The notes under the pieces: model-generated
The model's database searches: none
What the model saw: the letters and a program-made list of their open reading frames with translations, nothing else
What the model was told of the DNA's origin: nothing
Shown: in pieces, positions 13,050 to 24,470 of the stretch
Position numbering within the stretch: position 1 is the first letter of the stretch
How the letters are laid out: each line of letters starts with the position of its first letter
Assembly: GCF_018687715.1 (NCBI RefSeq)
Contig: NC_056761.1
Span: 15,333,501 to 15,397,500, forward strand
Length of the DNA stretch: 64,000 nt
Reading direction: 5' to 3'
Source of the DNA: Carya illinoinensis
Taxonomy: Eukaryota; Streptophyta; Magnoliopsida; Fagales; Juglandaceae
Position numbers and translations under genes: made by a program

Positions 13050-14545
13050 ACGCCCCTCAAGCTCATTGGCAATATGATGACATTGAGCTTGTCTCTTAGT
13101 AAGGTGAATCATTTGCTAGAAAAGGCTTAGTAAAGGAGTCAGCCTGCAGATCTCTGCTATAAATGGACTTGACTTGAAATGCTCTGGAAGTAACTTTCTT
13201 TTGGACAAAATGAACATTGATTTTGATGTGTTTCGTGTGTGCATGAAAGATTAGATTTGCAGTTAAATAAGTTGCTCTGATATTATCGTACCACAAGACT
13301 AGTGGTTATTGAAGGAAGATGTTGAGTTCACATAATAGAGAATGAAACTATGTTAGTACGGAAGCGGCATTTGCAATAGCTCCATTCTTCGATTTGATTC
13401 TTGATCGAGAGACGGTTGTTTTCAAGAATTCCAAGAGATGAGATTGGATCGAAGGAAGGTGCGGTGCAGTAACCACTTGTAGAATGTTGATCATCTGAGC
13501 GACATGCTCAATCTACATCTGAGAATGCATGGACAGTTAGGGAGGAGCAGTGCTTGAGTAGTCCAAAAGAATGAGTGTTGCAAAGATAGTGTAGAATGCA
13601 CTTGACAGCACTCCAATGGTGGACCATCAGTTTGTGCATAAATTGACAAACCCGATTTATAGCACATGAGAGATTTGTGGAGGTAAGGGACAGATACTGT
13701 AGTGAGCCTACAACATTGCGATAAAGGCTTGGATCATGAAAACCTTCACTAGAAGACAAAGAGTTGGACAATGGTGGACATGAGTGTAAAGACTAGTTTT
13801 GCAGAGCTCATATTAGTCTAGAGATGTACTTCTATTGCACGCAATAAGTCCCTCGGGATGAATAGATGCTTCAATGCCTAGAAAGTGATGAAGTGGTGCC
13901 TAGATCCTTTAACTCAAACTCAGCCTATAACTTGATAATGAGATGAGTGATGGAATGTGAATTAGGCCTAGTGGCCAAAATCATATAGGTAGATCAAAAG
14001 ATAAATACGATCTAGCCAAGATCTATAAATAAATAGTGACGCGTCTGACTTTGAATTGAGAAAGCCCAATTGAAGTAAAGTTGGATGGAGTTGAGAAAAC
14101 CAAGCCAAGCCCAAGGGGCCTGTTTTAGGCCATAAAAAGACTTTTTGAGGTGACAAATATGATTGAAAGCGATGAATGGACAAACCTAAGTGATTATGAC
14201 ATAAACACATCTTCCTTTAAATCGCCATGCAAGAATTCATTTTCCACATCTAATTATTGAATGCTCCAGTTGTTTGTAATTGAAAGAGACAAAAATACAT
14301 GAATGGTGATAGGCTTTACAACTAGTCTGAAAGTTTCATTAAAATCAATTATAGGCTATATGTGAAAGCCTTTAGCTACAATTAGCTACAAGACAAGCCC
14401 TGTAAAAATCAATTGTGCCATCTACCTCCTGTTTAATCTTAAAGACCCATTTGTACCCTACCTAGTTAATATTGGTCCATGGAGGAACCAAGGCCAATGT
14501 GCCATTTTTCATCAAGGCTGAAAATTCATCCATCGTAGCTAGGTG
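13050..14545 (-). pseudogene. Degenerate Ty1/copia retrotransposon: reverse transcriptase and RNase H
   Basis: Read on the minus strand, the order is reverse transcriptase then RNase H. Visible blocks are MDEFSALMKNGTLALVP and GYKWVFKIKQEVDGTIDFYR (about 14540-14390), SLYGLKQAPWAWL (about 14080-14130), LYRNVVGSLQYLSLTSTNLS (13508-13771), and WYDNIRATYLTANLIFHA with HTKHIKINVHFV and LQADSFTKPF (13096-13296). These are copia signatures in the correct order. The frame shifts several times and contains stops, so it cannot make protein. A polypurine-like GAGCTTGAGGGG at about 13053-13064 marks where the 3' LTR should begin, but no intact LTR remains. The integrase side is missing. Confidence 0.85.
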
Positions 14546-14689
14546 CTATTCTGGATAACGTATAACTATTGAATAACATGTGGGCTTAAAATCACAAGAG
14601 GTAGAGTGTGTGAACAAGGCATGGGGTGATGCGTAGGGAATGATGTTGGGAAATAGTTGTTTGGGTTGAATTATATTATTTCAGGCTTG

Positions 14690-14873
14690 TGTGATAATTG
14701 GAGTTCGTACCTCCTTCAACAATTGGCATCAACGTCTTGGTCATCCTTGACTCGTATTCTTCATCAAGTTATTTCTAAACAAAAATTGTCTGTAGTCAAT
14801 AGTTGCCAGAGTCCCTTCATATGTAATGCGTGTCTAATGGGCAAAAGTCATCTTCTCCACTAGGTTAGGTCCA
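14690..14873 (+). pseudogene. Copia GAG-pre-integrase fragment
   Basis: On the plus strand, NNWHQRLGHP (about 14718-14748) carries the zinc-binding His of the GAG-pre-integrase domain. After a one-base frame change it continues RILHQVISKQKLSVVN and ICNACLMGKSH with the paired Cys residues. This is the conserved H-x-LGHP ... CxxC module before copia integrase. Its strand is opposite to the adjacent reverse transcriptase block, so it comes from a second or inverted element. Confidence 0.7.
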
Positions 14874-14904
14874 ACAAGACCAAATTATACTCAAAACTAT
14901 CATA

Positions 14905-15180
14905 TCTTCCCTATTTGAAAATATCTTGTTCCACATTGTGTGCCTCTACACCTCTCGAGATGTTTGGAAAATGCTTGAGACCATATTCTAACTCACTCTC
15001 AATCTTGAATTATTCCTTATTAGTCCTAGCTCTCCACCATGAAAAGAGGGCAGCATGTCCATCGTTGAATACTTTTAAAATGTGAAACTCTTAATTGATA
15101 CACTTGCCATTGTCGGCCACCCTCTTTCAAATTTTGAAATTACCATCTATCTCAACATTTGATTTAAACAGCCTCAACAT
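14905..15180 (+). pseudogene. Copia gag (UBN2-like) fragment
   Basis: The plus-strand frame reads SRDVWKMLETIF, then SMSIVEYF, then VKLLIDTLAIVGHPLSNFEI, with in-frame stops between. This matches the gag-polyprotein pattern 'SREVW..L...F ... SM.V.EYL..... D.LA..G.P....'. Gag lies downstream of the pre-integrase fragment on the same strand, the reverse of a normal element, so the locus is rearranged or nested. Confidence 0.55.
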
Positions 15181-15508
15181 TGAGGCTAATCCATATCGAA
15201 GACACGAAGGATGTTATAACTAGGTGCGTGTTTGAACATAATCTCAAAGGCAGATTAATGATTTGTAACCGGGGACGGCAATCAGTTTATGAGAAACATG
15301 GCAATGAGGAAAGCTTTGTCCCTGTGTTTGTGGGGTATGGAGGAACCAACTAGGAGAGATAGTCCCATATCGACCATGTGATGTTCTTGCGCTCTACAGT
15401 GTCATTCTGTTGATGGCTATAGTGCAGGCCAAGCAAGGGGAGATTCTAAATTTGGAAAGAACCGGGGAAAGGGATCAAGATTTGCCACCCCAGTTAGATT
15501 GCAAGGAT

Positions 15509-15846
15509 TTAGGGCTTGTTTGAAAAAAGCTTTTATCACAAAATTCTCATCTAATCTTATTCTCAAATATCACTTAAATACAAATATTTTTAAACTAATC
15601 ATTATGACTTTATAAAACTTTTAAATAAAAAATAAAAAATAATTTAACCTTTTCAAATCTCTAAACAAAATTAATATTATAAAACTATATTTTAAAAATA
15701 TTTTAATATTTTTTATTCAATTTTTTCTCCATTCTTTCATAAAATCTAAAAAATACTCAACTCAAACAATCTCACTACTATTTATAAACTATCTTATTAC
15801 TATTTATAAAATTTTCATCTCATCTCACTCTCCAAACTTATCCTTA
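15509..15846 (-). mobile_element. MITE, family A, long variant (copy 3)
   Basis: Bounded by a TTTAGGGCTTGTTTG-like left end and CCAAACTTATCCTTAA at the right. The right part carries TTCATCTCATCTCACTC, and the AT-rich core is as in other copies. It is longer than the 218-bp copy, with an inserted ACTATTTATAAA repeat at about 15776-15810. Confidence 0.5.
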
Positions 15847-16351
15847 ATTTTACAGTAAAAAAGCCGTTCAACATGAGTTTTGAAAGTGAGGAGAACCGAT
15901 AAAACGTCATATTTATTTTGTAAGGAAAACAGCTAAAAAAATTTATAACTAAAATCATAATGAAACATAGTATTTATTATTATTATTGGCTGATGTAACT
16001 GAAAAATCTGAGCCTAAAAGATTTTTACGAAAGCAAAATGAGACGTTGTTTCTTAAAAAATAAAACAAAAGATATTAACTGCTAATTACAAGTACATCCT
16101 TCAAACTCAAACGAGGGAGGAGTCCCGAGACGAACAAATAACGTGTAAAGAGAAAGCCCTACTAATAATTGAGAAGCAAAACAATACGCGTTTTAAAAAA
16201 TCTCATCAATAGATATTTGTTTCAACAACAAATGTCGACCAATTATATTTAAATTAGAGAATTTGTTAAGATCGCCATGCCCTTCTCCTGTATTTCTTTT
16301 TTCTTACTAATAAAATGATCTTATCAAGAATTTTTTTTTTTTTTGAGACGC

Positions 16352-16749
16352 AGCTATGATCTTGAGGATTAAAGGCTTAATTAAATTAGTATCTAATAGT
16401 CTTAAGACTTTTGAATCAATAGTTGGATTTTTAATAATTGGTATTAGAGCAGGAACCATGTCACGAGTTTAAGTCATGGAGGTTGAAATCTATAGGCTGG
16501 ATTAAAATATTTTGATACTATGTATATGAATAGTATTAAGTTATTAGATACTGATAGATGAGCGATACTGTTAAAAGGGAAAGAGCTACTCAAAATTACT
16601 GTTGATAAAATGAGCTGTCGTGGATGTCAGATTTAGAAGCGTGGTAGAATGTTATGATTTTAGAGATTAAAAACGTAATCAAATTAGTATCTAGATTTTT
16701 AATATCTAATAGTTGTAAGAATTTTGAATCCATGGTTAGATATTTAACA
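16352..16749 (+). mobile_element. TRIM-like element (short LTRs plus primer-binding site)
   Basis: Two direct repeats flank about 215 bp. The left copy is about 16352-16436 and the right copy 16650-16749; they share blocks such as AAATTAGTATCT and TTTTGAATC. The right copy has an internal gain of about 16 bp and starts TG and ends CA. Three bases after the left repeat is TGGTATTAGAGC (16439-16450), one base different from the plant initiator-tRNA-Met primer-binding site TGGTATCAGAGC. Short LTRs, a PBS immediately inside and no coding sequence define a TRIM. The word ATCAAGAAT occurs on both sides (16323 and 16752), but not at the exact ends, so the target duplication is uncertain. Confidence 0.55.
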
Positions 16750-17049
16750 GAATCAAGAATAATGAGTAAAAGGGAAGAAAAAGAAAATAATCCTTACAAT
16801 TTCTCTCTGATCTCTCTTGGTTGACTTGCTCCAAATTGGCTGGCAAAGGCGGTGCTTTTGGTCACTACACTCCAAGGAACATGTACCAAATAGCAAAAGC
16901 GACGGCTCAGCAGAGTCGAAAAACCTAAGTTGAACGCAAAGAGAAACTGCAACAACTTTGAAGGCAACGCCATTGTGTTGTTCAATGCCAAGAAAAACCG
17001 GGACCAACCATCAAGACCTCGATTGTTATCGACTTGTCTCGAATGCTCT

Positions 17050-17413
17050 GTCTAGAATAGGTTTAGGTTGGGTTTATAGGTTAAACTAAATTGAGATGAG
17101 TTTATTTTTTATAAAGAGTAATGAGTTGATATGATGAAATAATTTTTATGGGGTTTACTTAAGATGAGTTTAGATATATTTGAATATTAAAATGAGTTTA
17201 GATTTATTTAAAAGAAATTGAAAACGATTGTAGGTCCTGTATATAAAGAAATGTTGAATTAAAAAAAGGTTATTGGTCCCACATATAATAATGTTTTAAA
17301 TTGAGATAAGTTTAATGATTTGAAAATTGTGTGTTTGGATATTAGACTTAGCTTAAAATTAGACTTTACCGAGTTAATATTTGTGCACTCCAACAACCAA
17401 ACGGGGCCTTAAG
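17050..17413. mobile_element. AT-rich MITE-like repeat (family A relative)
   Basis: Repeated AAATTGAGATGAGTTTA, AAGATGAGTTTAGAT and AATGAGTTTAGATTTATT blocks lead to AACCAAACGGGGCCTTA at the right edge. That right-end phrase is one I associate with this repeat type. A left inverted end is not clear. Confidence 0.4.
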
Positions 17414-19302
17414 GTTCAGGTTGAGTCAAGCCAATTCACACAATCTATTTAACTAAACAAATTAAATTTCAATTATAGTATGCTAATTTTGTATTGAGTT
17501 CGCGTGTTGCGATAAAATTATCAGATTATAATATTGTATCATGATATTCTGGTCGTGTCAAGTCAGGTTCGGATTGTATATGAATCAATAATCATAATCC
17601 AATTTTTTTTAATTAGATGAATCAGAACCTTCAATTCTAATTTATTAATTTTGTAGGCCGACGCATTCAAGTAAAAAGGAAGGAAGAGATGAAGAAGAAT
17701 AAATAAACAAAGAAACTAATATCTGAAATGAGAACAACAGATGCTTATTATCATCATTAGCAAATATGATATCTCCCAATGCCAGATTCCACTATTGATA
17801 TGTTCAACTACCACCACGATTCTAGTCTTAATTAATTTTCAAGTAAATGGCCTACTTGTACATCCACTCATTTTGGTCCAATGAAGACACGGCCAAGAAA
17901 TGCACGCCCCCACAATACCCTTCAATTCCCAGGACTCTTCAATTACAAGAAGATTATGGTGGTTGAATTCCCCCAACAATTAGACTTGAATGGGCGTCTG
18001 AAACCACAAAATTTCTTCAACAAATGTATACCATTGGCCAATAACAATTTGCTGGACTCTAGGGCAATTCAGGGTGCTCCAGTCAATTCCAAGAAAACGA
18101 TAGGAGCATAATACCACTTTATCTTGCTTGTGTTGCAAACTCGTGGAAAAGACCGTAGTAGTATCCTCTATCTGAGTGTAATCATAATAACATAGAATGT
18201 TCAGTTTCTAGCGAGTAGGGTGTTAACTACAATCAGACATAGTTAGGAAAGACCTCCGATTGCCCCCTAATACCCTTTTTGCTCGTAAAAATACAGATAG
18301 CAGATGCAGCATCACGATGGTTATTTTGCGGTGACATGCTTGAGTGATAGGAATCTTATAGCAAAAAATCATAGGATTTGCCTTGATCTAACTTATGGTC
18401 CAACCTTGCATCATGTATAGAGACAACCACTAGTTTGAATTCAGGAAAAAGTTTCCATTGTTGAAGTATATTCTTGCCTCTGAGAATCTTTTTAAAGCAA
18501 GTTATCGTAAGCATAAAGGCAAAGATCCCTTATTCTTATGATTTAACAACCGCAACCTTCAGAAACAGCATATTTTGACTCTTCAATTTTGTAAATGCTC
18601 CTCTCTTGACATGTGCAGAAACATAGAATATGCATTCTGACGTTACCAAAAGTGGATATTGGTGATTTTAGGTGTAATATGTACTCAATAAACACCTCTA
18701 TAGTCCTTTGATTCAACGCAAAAGATATTGGCAAAAGAAGAGTAAACTGTACCATTGTGCCAACATGGGTGATGCTACACCCACTGAGACTCTCCACCAG
18801 ATTCTTCACCAAGATTTTGAAATCTGTTCTGTTTTGGCCAAAACAGCTGAAATTTTTCGTACCAAAAACAGTAACCGAAACAATATAGGTTATTGTTTTA
18901 TACCTGGTCAAATTCCGGCTGGCCAGTTTTGATCAATTCCAACAAGATTTGATATTTCGGCTGGAAAGAGTATTCCAGTCTAAAATAAATATTAATGGGA
19001 GATTGGTGAATAGTTTTAAATAGTGACGACACACTTGTCTTTTCATGATATTTTTGTCCCATCCCCTTCTGTGCAATCTGCTAGCAATGAAATGACGACA
19101 CTGGCTCTATATTGCACGGCTATTGTTTCCATCTACTTTTATCCAGGTTTTTCGATTGTTTCCTAAAGTTCATCTACTTTAGCACAGTTACTTTATAACT
19201 AGTCTATAATAACACAGGAAACAAAATATACATATTTATAATTAATATATTTACTTAAAGACTATAAAAAATATTTATAATTAAATATATTTCAATTAGT
19301 TT
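17414..19302. other. Intergenic spacer, nothing recognised
   Basis: No supported gene. The longest frames (17881-18111 plus strand; 18543-18911 minus strand) show no domain. Between 18830 and 18990 there are several CGGCTGG/TTTCGG and CCAAAAC words that look like old repeat sequence, not assigned. Confidence 0.5.
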
Positions 19303-19481
19303 TTTATTTTTTGATATACATGGGTGTCCAGATCAATTTGCGCACACCTCGACTAATCTTACAAGACCCTGAAGTTTAAAGCCAGATAAGCCTCCAATGG
19401 CCCTGAAGAGACTCAAACTAGTAACCATTAAAGATAAAATTCAAGCCCTAACCAACTAAACTATTCCTCAAGACTATATAC
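19303..19481 (-). mobile_element. tRNA-derived SINE with target-site duplication
   Basis: On the minus strand, TAGTTTAGTTGG (19452-19463) matches the tRNA A box (TRGCNNAGYNGG) with one mismatch. AGTTTGAGTCT (19409-19419) is a decayed B box about 33 bp downstream. The body then ends in an A-rich tail, seen as a T-rich tract at 19301-19312. The 14-bp word ATTTCAATTAGTTT occurs on both sides (19289-19302 and 19482-19495), as expected for LINE-machinery insertion. The element resembles a SINE common in woody eudicots. It is non-coding and could have been transcribed by RNA polymerase III. Confidence 0.7.
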
Positions 19482-20603
19482 ATTTCAATTAGTTTGTAAT
19501 ATAATTTATATATATATGATTGTTTTTTTTTAATGTATAACTAATTACTTATCTATATAAAAATTATCTCAAAACAGTTCACCGAAGATTACCGATATAG
19601 AAATATTCTATTTCAGTGCCTCAACCTGAATGGTTACCAAAATGGAATTCAAAACTTTAGTCTCCACCAATAATGCCATTTCTTTTTTTCTTTTTCTTTT
19701 TCTTTTTTTTTTCAAACATTTTTTAACTCTTCAAACATTTAAAAAAAAATCAGAAAATTATTAAAAAGCACTTCCTTAATCACTAAGTTAAAAATTCAAA
19801 AAAAAAAGAAAGAAAGAAAGAAAGAGAAAAAAGCCAACGGGTGACTTTTGTATGTACTTCTGTCCATAAAAAAATTTATTCATCATCTATTTTCTCATAA
19901 TTATCTCATCATCCCATTATGTGACATAAGATAAACAAGGTGCAACAGCAACCCAAGAACAGCACCAAATTCACCATCACACTAGTTGCTACCATACCAT
20001 ATATCATCTAAATCAAACTCCATACCTTATATACTAGACAGCTCCAATTATGAGGTTAACAAAAAAAGAATGGATAGAGATTGTTTTTGGTTGGAGTTTG
20101 GTTGGTGCAATTTGTCGGATCTGCATCCTCGTTGCCAGAGATTCTGAAAGACGGGATACATCCAATAACATGATTTGGTTTTCATACTAAATTCCAGCCG
20201 GCAGCCATTGTAAATTTTATGGTAATAAGGCACGAAATACTTCAATGCACGGCTATAACAAAAAAGTCACCGAGCAAGTTCTCGGCAAGAATCAATTCTT
20301 ATGATTAAAAAATGATAAAAAAAAACAAAAAAAAGCAACAGCAAAATAATTCGTGAGCAACTGTATCAATCTGATAATTTTGGGAACATTCTCTACTCTT
20401 GCTAGAAATCATTGGACAATACATGTATTCAACTTAGGCTAATTGCTCAACACCACTCATCATTATTTCATAACACATCAGATATGGTATTTATATAATT
20501 TTTTTCGTCATTGTAAAGTTCAATGAAAGAATTTGTGAATATTTCCAACAAAAATGGAAAATATATAAGCACAGTAGACAACAATATGAGGTGGATGTTA
20601 CCA

Positions 20604-22763
20604 CTACAAGACAGGCACTGAAATGGCTACTGGCACTGAAACATCACCAGCAAAACTCGAATCCCTGTTTGTAGTTGAGTTGCCAGCAAATGCATATCCT
20701 ACACCCAATCCACCAAAATGCAAGGATGTATTCTCACATCTCTGAAATACTCTAGCAAGTGAAGCTGCCTTTCTTCTTGCACGCTTGGTTCCTGTAAATA
20801 ACAGAGTCTGAAGTAAACCTGCCAACATTGGGGCCTTAAGTACCCTTTCAGTGGCAGCTGTTCCCCCACTGCGGCATAACTCGAGCAATGCTGCCACTGC
20901 ATTCTCTTTGCCCCTAGGCGTCCCACATCGCATCATTGCTATCAATCCTGCCACCGCCATTTCCTCCTTCCCCACTGCTTCTGCCCCAAATGGCTGCCGA
21001 ACAATCAAGGCCAATGCACCAGCCGCTTCCTCAGCAACCCCTTCATTTCCCAAAGCCCCTATTAGTGCTGCTACCGCCCCTGCCTCTATCATTCTCAAAC
21101 AATTTTCTGTGTGGGTTGACAAGTTAAATAAAGCAGTCACAGCATCCTTCTTTCCTCTAGGAGTTCCTTCTCTCAACAGCCCTGCTAGGGCTTCCACTGC
21201 CCCTTCCTCATCCGCTATTCTCTTCTTATAGTCATGAACTGCAGAGAGACTGAACAAGGTTGCTGCAGCATTTTCCCTTGCCTCTGTTGTGTGTCCAAAT
21301 CTCAGAACTTCAACAATAGACTCCAAACACCCTTCCTCATCCATTATTCTGCTCTTGTTCTTCTCATATATTGATAGATTAAGCATTGCTGTCACAGAGT
21401 TCTCCTGTGCTACAGGGTTTGGAGAAGAAAGTAGCTTCCGGAGATGGGGAATAGCGCCGGCTTCCGCAATGAAAGCACGGTTTTCCTTCCCTGTTTTAGC
21501 CAACAAACGTATCTCACGAGCAGCAACAGTCTTTGCACCCTGCAAACCATTTGCTAATTGCTGAATGAGAAGTGCTGCTGTGGCTCTAGTGGCTTCAAGT
21601 GCAGCCCGGGTTGGGGAAGCAGCAGCAGCAAAGTTTTCACCAGAGCTATCTGTGCTCTCAGGAAGGTCATAAGGAACTCCATGGGCAGTGCACCACTGCA
21701 CAATCAAATTCCTCAAAGCCCGATTGGGCACAAGCCGGGTATGTACAAGCATTTGCCCCGTCTTTGGGCAATTACAATGACCTTCTTCCATCCACCTTGC
21801 TATCGAACAGCGATCATATGTCTGTCCCGTGGAAATTATCACCGGGTCTCGCATCATATCCAACGATATTGGGCAACAAAAGTCCTTGGGGACCTTTGTA
21901 AACGTCTCGGCAATCTCCTGCATGATCAACCCCTTTCTCGGCCTCTTCACACTCCCAGCAATTCCCAATCCCATCTCATCCTCCTCAAATCCAAATAACA
22001 GAAACCTGCAAAACCGCGTAATTGCGACAAATCCATTAAGCACAGATACCGTAGGTTCCACATCCCCCTCATGATTCACAATCTGCTCCTCCAAGAACTC
22101 GATCTCAACCCTACAACTCTTTGCATCCTTAATACTCAATCTATCAACAAAGAACGACCTCAATTCCTCCGAACTCGGAACCTTCCCGTTCTGAAACTCA
22201 TCAAGGAAACCAAAAAATTGAATCCTAAGCAGCTCATCGTTCTTATCGATGAACAACTTAGCTCGCCGAGCTTGTCTCTGCATAAGCTCAACTTGTTCCC
22301 TGATATCCTCGCTCAATTTTACGTCTTTCAGAGGGAATACATCCAAAAGCGTCGAGATTTCTTGGTTCAGATCATGAAAATGACCCGAAATGGAATGGGT
22401 TTGAAGCAAGAGCCATAACTTACTGGATTGGGCGCAGTGATCGAGGAGTATCTTGGACCGGTAGAGTAGCAGATAGAGCTCCTTGAAGCAGAGCACCGCC
22501 GTGGAAGGCATGGTAGAAACAGAGCCCGAGTCCTTGAGATAGTCCAGGAGCAAGAGAAAGACCTGGATTTTGCGGATGAGGGAGCGAGAGTTGTTGCGCT
22601 GGAAGAAGAAGGACTTTGGCGAGAAATTGGAGACGAGCTCGTCCGAGACCGATGCTAGGGTTTGCAACAAAGCGACGTCTGATAGGTCAACCGGAGCCAA
22701 GAACGCGTCCAAAGATGGCGATCTCCGCCTCCTCAGCGACGAGAAAATCGCCGCCGTCGCCAT
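20604..22763 (-). CDS. PUB17: U-box/ARM-repeat E3 ubiquitin-protein ligase, PUB17 type
   Basis: An uninterrupted 719-residue frame. I start at the ATG at 22763 because family members begin at this MATAAIFSSLRRRRSPS; an in-frame ATG 66 bp upstream only adds an unconserved leader. Residues 1-260 form the UND helical domain of plant U-box proteins. KRPRKG near 273 is a likely nuclear signal. Residues about 292-365 are the U-box (VPKDFCCPISLDMMRDPVI, TGQTYDRCSI, CPKTGQ, LVPNRALRNLI), which binds the E2 enzyme. From about 405 to 680 there are ARM repeats (for example AVTALFNLSTHTENCLRMI). Family role: ubiquitin ligation promoting defence-linked cell death (tobacco ACRE276/Arabidopsis PUB17). It is single-exon, like its relatives. 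No breaks or missing key residues were seen. Confidence 0.95.
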   Translation of the reverse strand: MATAAIFSSLRRRRSPSLDAFLAPVDLSDVALLQTLASVSDELVSNFSPKSFFFQRNNSRSLIRKIQVFLLLLDYLKDSGSVSTMPSTAVLCFKELYLLLYRSKILLDHCAQSSKLWLLLQTHSISGHFHDLNQEISTLLDVFPLKDVKLSEDIREQVELMQRQARRAKLFIDKNDELLRIQFFGFLDEFQNGKVPSSEELRSFFVDRLSIKDAKSCRVEIEFLEEQIVNHEGDVEPTVSVLNGFVAITRFCRFLLFGFEEDEMGLGIAGSVKRPRKGLIMQEIAETFTKVPKDFCCPISLDMMRDPVIISTGQTYDRCSIARWMEEGHCNCPKTGQMLVHTRLVPNRALRNLIVQWCTAHGVPYDLPESTDSSGENFAAAASPTRAALEATRATAALLIQQLANGLQGAKTVAAREIRLLAKTGKENRAFIAEAGAIPHLRKLLSSPNPVAQENSVTAMLNLSIYEKNKSRIMDEEGCLESIVEVLRFGHTTEARENAAATLFSLSAVHDYKKRIADEEGAVEALAGLLREGTPRGKKDAVTALFNLSTHTENCLRMIEAGAVAALIGALGNEGVAEEAAGALALIVRQPFGAEAVGKEEMAVAGLIAMMRCGTPRGKENAVAALLELCRSGGTAATERVLKAPMLAGLLQTLLFTGTKRARRKAASLARVFQRCENTSLHFGGLGVGYAFAGNSTTNRDSSFAGDVSVPVAISVPVL

Positions 22764-23086
22764 AAAACGGACTAACCTCTTGTTTTCCGCACAAACCGAT
22801 CGAGGATAAGAATAAGGATAAAATAACAATAAAAAATCCTGAAATCCGAGATCTGAGAAAACCGATTCTCCCTGAACCCAACAAGTGTTCGACGAAAAGC
22901 CAAAAACTGGAAAACGAAAAACAAAAATACTATGAAACAGTCTTACAGCCTGTGGTTGATGTTGTTGTTGTTGTTGTGGTTGCTGAGGTTGAATCTTCAG
23001 AGGTTGGGGAGGGGAGAGGACTTTTTAATAATGTTTGGATTCCGCGTTTTTCTTTTTTTCTTTTTCTTTTTCTTTTTCTTTTCTAT
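22764..23086 (-). promoter_or_regulatory. Probable 5' leader and proximal promoter of PUB17
   Basis: Upstream of the PUB17 start, the coding (minus) strand is purine-rich. It includes a GAAAAA-type repeat (plus strand CTTTTT repeats, 23047-23083) and a short AAC-triplet run (plus-strand GTT at about 22960-22976). No clear TATA box was found. The assignment to leader or promoter is inferred from position. Confidence 0.35.
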
Positions 23087-24355
23087 TTTTCGAGGGATGG
23101 AAAAAAAGGGTCTCTGAATTTTCCAAAGAATTTAATTTAATTTTTATTTTGTTGTTTTTAATAATATTTTTAGGGGATTGGATTAGTTTTCTAGTTGGAG
23201 GAATTTTCGTTCGGTTACGTATGGGTCAGGAGGGTAAGGCTTTGCAAAGAGGTCAGAGTGTAAAAGCTGTCTCTCTCTGGATTTTTGAGGATAAGTATGA
23301 CTATGAATAGGTTGGTCTTCCCTTTGTGCTCTGCCAAAATAATATTCACACCCACTTAGTCAAATGAACCTAATCATTATGTTTTCTTTCTTTTCTTTTT
23401 TTATATTTACTTTTTTCAAATATATCATCATTTACAAATTGATTAAAGTGTCTCCCTATATATGCTCATGGAAAATTTCTTAATATTTTTTATAATATTA
23501 TTTTTTATGTCAATTTTTAGAAATAAATAAATAAATATATATATGACTCATATAAAAAGAATATTAATTTTTAATAATAAATCTTTTTTTTAAACCACTA
23601 CACAATATTTATATATTTTATTATTATATATAATATTAATTAAATTATAAATATAAATTACAATTTATTAAATAATTTGAAAAAGAAAAAGTCAAACTAA
23701 AAATGGAAACAAATGTAATAAAAAGGATGCGCTATTAGTAACCTTTTGCGTTTTACTTTTACCCCACAAACCAAATTAAAGTGGGGAAAAAAAAGGTAAG
23801 GAGCATAATGGGATTTTGCGTCGAAGAGTTGACCAGAGGAAAGAGAGTTGGTCCCACTCATCTTTTTAGGCACCGTAGTAGATGGTTTCTCTTTTTTATT
23901 TAAAAAAATATAGTTCTAAATATAATTATGTATTAATTTATATATTAATATAATGTGATTAATTAAAAAATAAATTTTATTAAAAATAGTGTTAATTTAA
24001 ATTTTAAATATAAATAAATCAGTATTAATATACAGATTAGTACACGACTATATTTGTATATAATAAAATTCTTTTTATTTTTTGGATGTTAAAATCTTAA
24101 AATGTGGTCCAATCTGCCTAATTTTCCAATTTGGCAAAATAACTCACCCAAAAATTAAATAAAACATTTAGTCCGAAGTGTCACTATCTCGTTAGAACAA
24201 AGTTCTGGAAGGCCCACTTATTATGATCTCACAACTTCAAAAGTTTCACTTCAAATTTCAGTTTTCTTTTCTAGGGTCTCTTTCGTATAAAAGAAAATAC
24301 ATGTTTTACTCACTTTGATTATCTTTTCTTTCAAAATATAGAAGTTGTCGTTAGT

Positions 24356-24470
24356 CATTTGGATTAAAAAATATTCTTAACTCATCTTATTTTTTATCTC
24401 ATCTCATTTTATTATTATAAATTTTTTTAAATTTTTACATAAAATATAATAAATAATTTAAAAAAATATT
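24356..24470 (-). mobile_element. MITE, family A, partial copy
   Basis: ACTCATCTTATTTTTTATCT and CATCTCATTTTATTATTATA are followed by TTTTTACATAAAATATAATA, the family order in reverse orientation. The distal half is missing. Confidence 0.45.

Noticed and set aside
18543..18911. 122-codon minus-strand frame
   Set aside because: No domain, biased composition and overlap with repeat-like CGGCTGG/TTTCGG sequence; not supported as a gene.
22764..22829. Upstream ATG giving a 741-residue PUB17
   Set aside because: The extra 22 residues are not like the family N-terminus, whereas MATAAIFSSLRRRRSPS at 22763 is.
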